Assembly: GCF_003590095.1 (NCBI RefSeq)
Contig: NC_039481.1
Coordinates: 1,178,001 to 1,242,000 of the forward strand
Reading direction: 5' to 3'
Source: Trichoplusia ni
Lineage: Eukaryota > Arthropoda > Insecta > Lepidoptera > Noctuidae
Length of the DNA stretch: 64,000 nt
The stretch's first letter is position 1, and each line of letters begins with the position of its first letter. Positions 37,301 through 48,238 of this stretch are shown in pieces. Both the position numbers and the translations under genes were made by a program. A model generated the notes under the pieces. That model saw only the letters and a program-made list of their open reading frames with translations, had not been told where the DNA came from and ran no database searches.

Positions 37301-39300
37301 GGGTAATTGATGGATGTATTGCGGTCCTGAGACAAATTGTGCTGACCGTACCCGACCCGTGTCAAGCGCCGTGACGAGAATCTCGCGCGCTGACGGTACA
37401 TATCTTCTGCTCCAAAAATGTTGTTACTGTGAATGTATTAATATCGATTTCAAAAAATATTTTTAACGTAATTTTTGTGACGGTAGAAAAAACTGAAATT
37501 TCGATCCGTTGTTTGTTTTTTTTACTTAGTCTACGGAGCATTGTATTTTAACTTATAAAGGGTTTTAGCATTTAAAAAAAATCTTGTCCCCAAATGAACG
37601 CCTGCGAACCGTCACATTTTACTCTTTTTTTCAATCCAAACCGTGTAACGTGTACGAAGCAAACATCTACCGCTTTCATCTAAACTTTTCTCAGGAAAAC
37701 ACCCAAAAAGTTTTAATTGTCCATTATTTTCAAGCCATCGACAAGCATCTTTATAGCAAACAAGCAGAGCCTATAAAAAACATACTCGGAGCTCCTAAAA
37801 CAAAACTTGTAACATAAATGATATCTACACAGAATATATGTATAGTCTAATACAGAATACTTGCATAAACAAAATATTTGAAGTAGCGAAGAGAAACTTG
37901 TAGGAACAAACCTAATAACAATTTGCAACCTCCTTAGATACAAACTTATGTTGTCAAGTACTTTAAGCCCTCCGATATGTAGCTGTATCAATAGTTCGAG
38001 TGTTATGACAATAATTGTGCCCATATTGATATACATAGTCGAGGAAAACACGTAAGAAACTATGTTTGTACGTAAAGAATTTATTAGAATTGAGCTTGCT
38101 GATTTGGACATGTAACAAAGGCTGAATAAAATTAATACATTGATTTATAGGGTAGATGTTCAATATCAAGATTAAGTTCAATATATGCTTTACTCTAGTC
38201 GCAACTATACATAAATATATATTCCAATAATTGAATTGACTGAGAGATTTGTGGTGAAAGCGTCAAAACGGTTAAAACATTTAAATTGTAAGAATCTTTA
38301 AATCGGTAAATAATTAAATATAGCATCGACAAAAGATCCTGGTTTTAACATAGGTATTTTTCAAAATTCTAGCGGATACATCTAGATTTATATACTGAAG
38401 AACATAAACATAATGAATTTGTATTAGTTTTCGTTACAAAATACTTGATGAAGTAATGTATAAGGCAACATTGAATCGTCTATTTAACGGGTTACTTTCC
38501 CCGGAGTTGGGGGCCGCATCTGGTTTGAAGTTTACATCTTTCGGTACAAATTGCCTGTCTATCGAATTACTCCAGTTTCGCATTGTGGCGCCTACATCGA
38601 TACATTCTTTGATGACAGGCCTAATTCAGATTCCCCATCCTAACCAATTTGGGGAACAAAAAAGGGAAAATATCCGACGAATCGAATGTTTTATATGAAA
38701 ATGTGAGCATGTAATAAGATGCAAACACGCAGTCACTACACGCTTTCCATATTGCTCTGAATCTTTCCAGATAAAGTTTTTAAAGTTTCCACTTTAGTTG
38801 AGAATATCGAGATTTTAAACTATCGCTAAGTACGAGCAAACTTTCTTAATAAAACTGCGTTTATCGTCGGCCTGAATCCGCTCAACTAGAAAGCCTATAT
38901 ATTTTGTTAGTGTAGGCAAATAAAAGGATTTAGTGGGGTTAAAGATAAGGCATTTTAAAGTTTTAAAATGGAATTAATGTTTCTGAAACAAAAGTCAATC
39001 GAGTGTGCATGATCTTGCAGACAGTCAAGGAACTTTATCATATGTTTATTGATTAGTTTTCTTTATAAGAAAGCTGTGCTTGTCGTTTTATCTTCTTTCT
39101 TCTTGTACACAGTTACGCTGTACTGTACTACAAATTTTTTGTGTGTTATATTTTTAGGCGTTTAGCGTTGGGCCAAGTGCCACACAAATATTTGAATATT
39201 TCATGTAAAACTCATGTGCATAAGCGTGTAGTTATGATTTTGACGTTGAAGTCACGAAAAGTTACAGAAAATAAAATCAATTTTGCTGATTAGACGCTCA

Positions 39301-39306
39301 TTTATT
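39301..39306 (-). terminator. Poly(A) signal of the lipocalin-like gene
   Basis: Exact AATAAA on the minus strand, 7 bases beyond the TAG stop, so the 3' UTR must be very short. Confidence 0.65.
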
Positions 39307-39313
39307 AACTAAT

Positions 39314-39877
39314 CTAATAACACAGCCCCATTCCCGAGATACCTTTGCCGAAATCAACATTATGCGCAACGCATTTCAGGTCCTCAAGAGAAGGGATCTC
39401 TCTCGCGATCATATAAGTATTACCAGCCATGTCAGGGTTCACAAACACCACGAAGTTATCGTAAACCGTCCTCATTTCTATGCGGAGCATCCTCTTGCAT
39501 TCCGTCATCAACCAACTGTTTTCGTTCCCGATGAAGAGAACAGCGTCCTTCATGTTCAAATCCGGAGCGTCCAGGATCAATCTGCCTTCCAACCAGTTGA
39601 AAGGCACGACGCTGTCTAAGCACTCAGCTTGCTTCTTCTGTATGTAATCAGGCGTCGTCTCTCTGATGGTCACTGACGAACACTTCATCGGCTCATTCTT
39701 AACTTGGAATTCAGTGTCGAATTTGTTGAGTTTGTCCCAGTGGTACACGTAAGACCAGTTACCGACCAGCCTGGAGGGATCCTTGGTCTCCCGCGACACA
39801 ATTTCTATGCCATCGCGGCATGGGCTTGTGGAATATACAGTATGGATTACCAACGCAAAAATGTATAGAGCATACAT
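39314..39877 (-). CDS. Secreted lipocalin-like protein, single exon
   Basis: One uninterrupted frame of 187 codons, by far the longest in the window. Residues 1-16 form a signal peptide (MYALYIFALVIHTVYS). Next comes LVGNWSYVYHWDKLNKFD: the GxW motif at residues 39-41 early in the mature protein is the hallmark of lipocalins, which carry small hydrophobic ligands in a beta-barrel. Six cysteines (20, 66, 86, 127, 169, 186) could form three disulfides. The length suits an insect lipocalin such as bilin-binding or apolipoprotein-D-like types, but the other lipocalin motifs are not obvious, so the family call is tentative. No intron is needed. A TATA box about 110 bases upstream of the ATG and an immediate AATAAA frame it as a compact gene. 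Confidence 0.7.
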   Translation of the reverse strand: MYALYIFALVIHTVYSTSPCRDGIEIVSRETKDPSRLVGNWSYVYHWDKLNKFDTEFQVKNEPMKCSSVTIRETTPDYIQKKQAECLDSVVPFNWLEGRLILDAPDLNMKDAVLFIGNENSWLMTECKRMLRIEMRTVYDNFVVFVNPDMAGNTYMIAREIPSLEDLKCVAHNVDFGKGISGMGLCY

Positions 39878-39950
39878 TATGGCGTAATTTACTATTTTTA
39901 GTATTAATAAAACTTTTTAATCCTCGAAGGCTCCTCGTACTTCGACGAAG

Positions 39951-39993
39951 ACTGTAATAATGATTTCTTTTTAGCACTTAAAGTCGTTTTATA
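39951..39993 (-). promoter_or_regulatory. Core promoter of the lipocalin-like gene
   Basis: On the minus strand TATAAAA (39987-39993) is followed by an arthropod initiator-like ACAGT (39951-39955) about 38 bases on, slightly further than usual. The implied 5' UTR is roughly 78 bases. Confidence 0.5.
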
Positions 39994-40189
39994 CTAAATT
40001 TTGAATCATTAAATTTAACGAGCATTAATTAGATTTTTAATTGACACTGGAATTGTTCAAACGTGTTTATTGGAAAGCATTACTAATGATGACAATTAGG
40101 AGTTAGCTTTAAATACTTATTAATTGAACAGATTTAACGCAATTTATGATTAAACCAATAGGTATAAAATATTTTTTTCATTGTAATCG

Positions 40190-40320
40190 ATTGGTATTGA
40201 TTTCGACGTGTCGCGCGTTTGCTCCCCGTGTTGGACAAGCATGTGTGATCCACGTCCTGAGTCAGGGTGCCATAGTACATGTTACTGCAGGAGTAGTTTT
40301 TTTAGAAGTAAAAAAGCAAC
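40190..40320 (+). repeat. SINE fragment, ACAAGC core
   Basis: GGACAAGCATGTGTGATCCA followed by GAGTCAGGGTGCCATAGT matches the body of the copies at 48000-48238 and 63775-63955. Diverged and lacking a clear tail. Confidence 0.6.
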
Positions 40321-41478
40321 AGTTTGATAGCAAGTATGTGTTACTTGTGTGCGAGTTTTATAGCAATCGATTATCTTCTATGGTCCTAGCGTTAGCAAAA
40401 ACACATGAGCCTACCAAATTTCTACTGGAAAAGTTCTTAACCTGGTGACAAACAGATCAGATAGCGTACCGTATCGACCACTTTACGGTACCAATTTTAT
40501 AGTAATTTTAATATTAATATTTAAAATTTTATTCTTCCAACCACGCAGGTATTTTGTACCAAAACCAAAAAATTAATAAACATTTAATCTGAAAATAGTT
40601 ATATGTTATACATGAAACATTAATTTAGATTTAAATTGTCAAAAGGCTTTTACTTGAGTCCCTAGTCTCCACGTAAGCCGAAAGGGACCGGACTTAGAAG
40701 GGATGAATATGTAATAAGAAAAATATTAATTAACGTGGTAGTAATTAAATGTTATGACAATTAAACGTATTTTAATATAGCAGCTAAGCCTTGAGGTGTA
40801 AGTTTAGATTCGTGTGACGCTTGTCTACGCTTGGTTTCAGCGGAGTGAAGTATTAGTGAGACTTTTTCAGAGCTGTAAGTATCATCTTAATTATTCTAAG
40901 ACACCTCCAACAAAGGCTTTGTCTATGATAAAGAATAATCGTATTTTTAAACAACTATTTTTATTTGCAATATGTTGAACAATATGTATGATATTGCGAT
41001 CCAATTCTGGAAACTAAATTAAAAAATAAAAATCCAGACTTTAATCAAATAGTTTGTAAATAACTACAAAAATCCAATATAGTTTAATTATAAAATAGTA
41101 ACGTTTAATTTACATTCAAATATGTATGAAACAAGGATTAACAAAATCGAATGTTTTATTTCAGTCAGATTCATTTGGATGGATTAAAATTAAAAAAAAA
41201 ACTGGAGTTTATTTAAAAATATGTGAGTTTGAAGCGGACAGGTGTAACCGCGTGACGCACCGTTTATACAATTACGTTTTGTTTTACGATGTCGATATTT
41301 TAAGGTTGTATGCAGAAGGTTCAGTTAATATAAGACTATCATTAATATTTTGTTTATTCAGTTCTATCTATCTATATGTTTTGTATGCAAGAACAGCGGA
41401 AAATAGTAAAACGGTAAAAAAAATATAAATCCAATCATGGAAAAGAAAATAAAGAAGTCAAGCAAATCTTACTGGTGT

Positions 41479-41718
41479 TTACGCTGTTGATAAATTTACA
41501 AGGTATATTTGAGGAATAAATGTCCAGAATTCCGTATCAGCTAACAAACATAGCGTAAAACAAAGGACTCCAATGAACATTACGTAACATGTAGTCCTTA
41601 TCAAACCCTTAACTGGAATGTCAACGCATATCAAAACCTTTAAGAATAGAGGCGTGGAAACTAATAGTAGCAAGTAGAACAAAATGATGTCGCAGACCAC
41701 CATGTACGGATATACGTG
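41479..41718 (-). CDS. Doubtful membrane-protein exon
   Basis: An open frame on the minus strand encodes two hydrophobic segments (DIILFYLLLLVSTPLFLKVL and CYVMFIGVLCFTLCLL) separated by a short polar loop. It may start at an acceptor-like CTTAG near 41719 and end at a GTAAAT donor-like site near 41500. Not recognised. It could be an upstream part of the membrane-protein model at 30-32 kb, a separate gene, or AT-rich chance. Confidence 0.25.
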   Translation of the reverse strand, partial: HVYPYMVVCDIILFYLLLLVSTPLFLKVLICVDIPVKGLIRTTCYVMFIGVLCFTLCLLADTEFWTFIPQIYLVNLSTA

Positions 41719-42567
41719 GACATACTAAGTCCACGGGCGCTTATCATCTACATAATCACCAATTTATTTACGCTAGTATTAGACATCTTGTGAGAAGTGG
41801 ACCTTTTGTGTATATTCTATACGATGGTATAGACGTGATAGGCTAGGATTTATAGGTGAGCGCTACAGCCGGTCAGATACAATACAAACTTGTGTAAATG
41901 TGTTTGTAATGTTCTCTGTCACTCATTTGCTTATATTTGCTGTCGGAAATTAATGATGGACGCGTCGTATTTGCGTGGTTAATAATACGAGAACAGCATT
42001 GTTTTGAAGATTAAAAGTGTTATACAAAAATATAATATAACCCGACGCAAAAAGAGTAAAGTTGAGGTGTTTATCTGTTTGTGCGTCTATCTTTCTGTCT
42101 GTTTGTGACAGACGAGCCATTTAAAAGTTGTCGGGGGGCCGATTAGTGCCGAAATAGCCTGTTAAAGCTAGTCCATGATATTACCAACACAGATGTAAAA
42201 CCAAGATATCACAGCTATTTCATAATTTTAGACTATTCCTCAATACTGCTCAATACAATGGAAAGGGTCAGTCGGTGGCCTTAGGGGTCCATTCTCCATA
42301 GCCCCTAAGGCTACACTCCTACCATCAAAAGCCATAGTTAAAAACCAGTCTTTCATAAGAGTATCTCAGCGCAGTTAACCGTATCGTCGCCTCGTCTGCC
42401 GGACAGCTATCGCGCAGCTCCGCACCTCCGCACACTGCACACGTTCGCGGCTCGCACGCAACTAATGCATATCAAGCAGTAGTTTTATTTTATTTGCGAC
42501 TCTACATTCTTTACTGACGTGATTTATCTGTGTAAATGTGATTATTTTTGTTGATCGATATGTAAAT

Positions 42568-42803
42568 ACTAGCTGTTGCCCGCGAAGATATAAGTTATGA
42601 TTTATACCTGCCCTGTTTTTTTCACATTTTCAATTGTATCGTCGCTCCTTTTAGTCGCAGCGTGATGGTTTATAGCCTAAAGCCTTCCTCGATGAGTGGT
42701 CTATTCAACACAAAAAGATTTTTTCAATTTGGACCAGTAGTTCCTGAGATTAGCGCGTTCAAACAATCAAACAAACTCTTCAGCTTTATATATTAGTATA
42801 GAT
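42568..42803 (+). repeat. RTE-like SINE, copy 2, with internal deletion
   Basis: Same element as 26809-27066, but lacks about 19 bp near the start: CCCGCGA joins directly to AGATATAAG, with the CTTCGTCCCCGTGGGTAGA block missing. Confidence 0.8.
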
Positions 42804-43320
42804 AACATATATTGGAAGTATCTAATGATTCATTATTAAATGATGAAACGGTTTACTCACCTAGTTTCGGACCCAACCGGAGTCCTTAATCATGTCAGAG
42901 TCAGTTCGACTCGCGACCCTACCTTGTCAGCTCACAATTAAGGACTCATAATCTCAATAACACAACATCATCTCAATTAAGGTCTAAATATTTTACCTAT
43001 ACTCATCATGCTAGAAAACAAACACAAAATAAACCTCCACAGCACCTCCATCACACACAAATCCAAAACCCAGCTTACCCGACAACGAAAACAAAACGCT
43101 ATGTCACATTTTAGTACATTTATCAAACCCTAACAATGAGCAGTTTGTATCTAAATAGTATAGTCAAACAGGGTTCCGTCGACACAACGGATTAATAGCT
43201 CGACACAGCTTAGCTCCTAAGTATAAGTGGTCTGTAATAACTTGGACAAATATTTACTGGTGTACTGCTTTGAAACTTCTCGCACTTGTGTGAAGAAAAG
43301 GCTTTGTTTTGATCGTGTTT

Positions 43321-43480
43321 CTGGGTTCCGCGCGTAAAAAGGCACTGCTGCCTGTCCGTCTGTTACTCTGTCTGTCCGTCTGTGACCAGGCTGTTATAAA
43401 CCGTGATTGGGAGACAGTTGGAGTTTTTACTGATGATATATTTCTGTTGTCATTGTAACAATAAATTCTAGAAATAAATA
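43321..43480 (+). repeat. Dispersed repeat with CTGTCYGTCTGT tract
   Basis: Opens GGTTCCGCGCGTAAAAAGGC, then tandem TGTCTGTCCGTC units, then TTGTAACAATAAATTCTAG, the last shared with 14241-14285. Resembles the GGGTTCCGTA repeats common in moth genomes. Confidence 0.5.
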
Positions 43481-43889
43481 CATTCCGATTTGTTTTTTTG
43501 GTAGAATATTTGTACGGAATCCTTAGAGTCTCAAATTTGACTCGTAATTGACCAGTTTTTTGTTGTTTATGTTTAAGAGGTAAAATAGATATTGAAAATA
43601 GTGTAAAAGTTGCCTTTGTTGGATTTGGAAGTATTCTTATTCTTGGTTTTTTGTTACATGAAAGTAATAGATAGGGTGTAAAACTAACTCAACTTGCCTT
43701 AAAATAACTTAACCCTTCTCATTTTAAATAAAATTGAATCACGGATCACTAAAAAAATCTTCTTGAAGACCCACATTAGACCTTAGGACATGTAAAACTA
43801 TTAAAATACTAGAATAAATTGATCCGGGTTTCATAATATTAAAATGATTAAGCGTTGCAGACCAGTTGTAAGTTACTCAATATGTTATT

Positions 43890-44050
43890 ACTAGCTGACC
43901 CAGCAAACGTTGTTCTGCCGATTTTTTTTCTATTTCTATGAAGTTATAATGCCACATTATAAAAATATAAAAACAAACAATTTCGTCCAAAAAATATTTT
44001 TTTTTTGTGTGAGTAACGAGGAGGAGTATCACTCCGAGGAGTATGATAAC
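43890..44050 (+). repeat. RTE-like repeat fragment, ACTAGCTGACCC type
   Basis: Opens ACTAGCTGACCCAGCAAACG, a well-known start of insect RTE-derived repeats. The 3' part decays into AT-rich DNA. Confidence 0.5.
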
Positions 44051-47000
44051 TAACATCGTGACACGGGAATTTTGTATATTAGAAGATTTTGAATGAATAC
44101 TCGAACGACACATAAACATTATTTCAAAGATTTTTCTTTCTTCCCAAAAATCAGTATGTTCATAAATAACTGTAACCTCTTTGTTGAGACTCTTGTTATC
44201 ATCACTTGTGTAATTTACAATCAGGGCTTGCGTTACCTAAGCATAAGCTCAGAAAAGTATGATAAATTTAGGATAAGATGTGGTGTAGCCACGCAAATAA
44301 ATATATCACACAAACATTATACATAATTTCGAACTTAAACCTTTTCGGATCGTTATTTTTTGGATTAATAGATATTTAGTTTCAGAACAGAATTAACTCC
44401 AGCTGACATGTTCCTCACGGCAGAAATAAGTCAGCTTTTTCAATTATCCGTACAAGAGGAGAAAACTAAACCTACAGTCACAATCCAATTTCAAACTTAC
44501 TCGTATAAAGTCAAGGTTCGTTTTAAGTATTCGGTTGTCGGCCTTTAGAATGATTGATACTTGTCAGGCGCCAATCACAGGCCAGCCCGAATTCCGACTA
44601 AAATCAAAGTTAAAACGGACGGACGTAAACGTGCGGGCAAACAGCGTTCCACTCCATCTACGGAACCGTTTTACCGCTCCATTTAGAGGTCAAACGTCAA
44701 ATATAAAAGCCATTACCTGCGAAAAATGCCCAAAAACCCGACGTAAATGATTGTCCATTGCACTTGGGCCAAAAGGAATCTTTTGAAGTATACCATCGGG
44801 CCGAGTGTCTTTTGGCTGTTGAAAACTGAGTGGCGTTTTAGGTGCCCCTAGCCGTGACAAGTGAAATATTAGGCGGCTAAGACGCTGCTTTAAGACGTTC
44901 GCTTTTTTATTTCTCTAGCTTTTAAACGTCGTATTTTCTTACGATATTCATTTAAAGTGAGCCTCTTATAGACTGGAGCTAAATAGAAGAACCCTCTATT
45001 GGATAATTAGACGCATAAAAAATATGACAATAAAAGCAAAATACAGAAGAATTTTAAAGCTTGACGATGGTTAGTAATGAAGTGAAACTAAGAAACATAG
45101 TTTGAATTGAAAACAGTGAAAAAAAACCTCATTATCTAACTAAATTAAAAATATTTTCGTATGAAAGCAGATATCGTTAGAAAAAACTAAAAATGAACCT
45201 CGTTAAAAACTAGATTGAAACTTTTAAATCCGATACGAGTAGCCGAGTCATGTAAAAATATTGTTTTTGATGTTAATATTCGGGAATTTGGTATGCTTGT
45301 AATAATAATTACGATTGAAATAAAACAGAAAACATTAAATGCACAGATTTTATGGGAATTTTGTATGGTGAGATTTATTTTTTATGAATTGTTTACGGTT
45401 TACTTCGAGGCTGTGATTAATATGCACAAAAGCAATGTTTAAACATGACAACGTGGGCTTCGCGGAAGTGTTGACTGTCTTGCTTCAAAAAAGATAAATA
45501 TTTTTCGCTTTCAAAAAACGATTCCCACACTAAGTCATTTAAATCTTGTGTCGAGTGGCCTTACAATAATTCAGATAATATACACAAAAGCAAAAAAGAC
45601 TCAGAATAAGACGATTTAAATTCATTTTATCATAAATTCTTGTCTGTCACAGGGATCAAACCAGCAACACGTTGCAAACAGTGTATCTGGGTAGCTACCT
45701 CCACCACTCGGCTAACTATGAAGTCAAATATAACAAATCATAATGTAACTTAAAGTCCAAATATCCATCGCCAAAAAAAAGAGTCATCTCACCGATTCAG
45801 TAAAAGCGTCATTTTAGGCCCGCCACGGACTGCTCTCGAAAACGTTTCTGGATTAATGGCTCTTGTTTAGCTCGGAAATGTTTGTCATCGTCCAGGTGGG
45901 CTTTGATTTACTGTTAACCGACTGCGCTGCCCGAAATGCTGTAATCTATGTTGCCTTTAGTCTGTAGACGCCGCTCCTTAAACGGTTCTGTCTGGACTGA
46001 ATTGTGGGTTGATACTGCTTAGTAGCTTGTGACTAATACACAAATATCATTTTAGTGTAACGATCTTAGTAAAATGTTTGGTTGTATACGAAAAACTGTT
46101 TGTTATAGAAACACTATCGTATGTATTCGTAATGTGACACGCACAGACACACTGCAATTAATTAAAATGTAATTTAGTTCAGGTTTTTGATGATTTTTCA
46201 AAGAGCCTTTAAAGGTTCATAAAAAAGAAACAATTATTTTGTTAATCTTAGGTCACATGGAAGACACGCCCTTTAAATCAGTAATGAACTCATTACCTAT
46301 GCTATGAGGCTTCGTTCTTCATTATAAATACAATTTGTGTATCAACTGACGTAACAATATTAATCTTTAAGACTTACCTAAACATGGGGCTTTTTCCTTT
46401 GTTTTTAACAAATTGGGATCAATATGTGTACTCGTCTTGTATAGAACAGTTCATTAAAATAGAATACTATCTAACAAGTGTACTATATTTTGTTCCAGAT
46501 TCCGCATTACACATTTTCTCTTAGATCCAAGTTTTATAAGTAAGGCCTTGAGGGTTCCGTTTGAACCGTTGCTGATGGGGTTCAAGAGTATCTCCTTACG
46601 CATAAAAAAGGGGAGAAGGCACTCATAATCATAAACATGCATGTCCTTTTCCCTTTATGCTAAATGTTAGTAGACAGCTTTAATATGTCTAAAAAATAGT
46701 CTAGAACAAAAAGTCTCAGTGTGGTAGGTTAAATTATTACATTAGACATGTTTTGGCTTATAATCTCTGAAAATGACATTATTTCTTTTATAAAAAGCCA
46801 GATCTTGCTGTTACACTAGCACAAATATAGAGTCACAATACAAGTAACGCCTATACTTTTAATTCTCCTCCATATTTCCAAAATGAAATTTGGGTATTCA
46901 ATGTTTTAACCTCATCACTGTCTTTCCAATTACCCTCAAACAAAGTAAAAACATGTCACCGCAAAAAGCCGTATCCAAAAACCAGCATAAATACGTTTCA

Positions 47001-47999
47001 ACAGCACAGCACACAAGGAAAACTTAATTTATTACTTGACAATGTATCCAGTGAAGGGGTTAATGTGGGGAGGGTAAGTGCAGACGCACCCTGTAGCAAA
47101 CGTGATCAGAATATATAGGGTGATGCGAAATGTGTCACTGGTTTACTTGGCTAGGTATCGCTGTAATGCGAGTTAAAATATTACCGCGGGATGAACGTAG
47201 TCGCGGTTTTATTGAGGTTTAACGTTCGGGTTCTGAGTGCCGTGTTTTATGAAAAAGGAACTCTACTTGAGTCTAGTATATGTGATAATTTATAATCAAG
47301 CTTAATAGGTATGTGCATGTAAATCATATCTCAAAAATCTGACAGGAATTTCAAGTGTTTAAAAAATAGAAAATAAAAGAAGGAAGTACTTAATTCGATT
47401 TACATTACTCAGTAAGCTCCAGTGAGGCAAGTACGCCAATGGAAACAGAAATAATATATGTACATCTGCACATATATGTAGAGGTATACAAAAACATCTT
47501 GCCACCCATACATTAACAACGCTTTTCAGCCAGTATCGAAGGTGCGTTAGAGACGGTGAAATGTGAAAATAATACGTAAAAAGGTTAAAAGTGAAACGGC
47601 GCGAGTCATCCGCGTTCCTCGCGATTTATGACCACTTAATATAAAGTGGGATTCTGATAGAAGTGAACACGCGAACGAATGCTCGCTGTCTTATTGGGAA
47701 GCTACAGAAATCTGAATGGGATGTCGGCTTAATGACCCCTGAAAATAAATTGAGGATGTCTTATAAGACGTGTTGTACATGCATCTGAAATTCTATGCAA
47801 GGTGACTTTTAAATGAAAGAAATAAAAAATCTGAAAGAGGTTTTATTTAAATTAAATTCACGATAGTTGAAAAATATCTTCATGTAACCAGTATCACTCA
47901 AAGTAAAGCAAGCACTCTACTATACCATACCCCTAACGCCTAAATTGCTTTAGACATTCAGAGTTATGGTGATATTAAGTACCCCTTATGACCCTTACA

Positions 48000-48238
48000 C
48001 TGTACGGATAGCCGAATGGTGTAGGTTCACCTCCAAACCAACTTTGAGCGACACAGGAATATCCCCGCGTAGGACAAGCAATTGTTTGATCCACAAATAC
48101 TGTGCCTGGGTGTCTTTGTTTATGTGATTTGAATTTTTGTGAATCCGCGACACTAGGATTATATTCCTTACTGCAAGAGTCGTTTTATAATTTGAATACC
48201 TGTACATGTACAATTACCCATGTTTGCAAATAAATAAA
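48000..48238 (+). repeat. SINE, near-complete copy with AATAAATAAA tail
   Basis: Runs from a tRNA-like head (GATAGCCGAATGGTGTAGGT) through CCCCGCGTAGGACAAGC and CTGGGTGTCTTTGTTTATG to TGTACATGTACA and an AATAAATAAA end. The longest copy of this family in the window; no coding capacity. Confidence 0.7.

Larger units (their letters stand above)
32276..39313. other. Intergenic region
   Basis: No gene supported in 7 kb. Holds a LINE 3' end (32852-32970), GC-rich motif clusters (33674-33740, 34328-34376), a tRNA-Lys primer-site match (34267-34284) and otherwise AT-rich sequence. The 132-codon minus-strand frame at 37713-38111 looks like AT-rich chance. Confidence 0.5.

Noticed and set aside
37713..38111. 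132-codon minus-strand open frame
   Set aside because: AT-driven Ile/Leu/Tyr/Phe-rich composition, no signal or family match, and overlapping open frames in other phases; consistent with chance.
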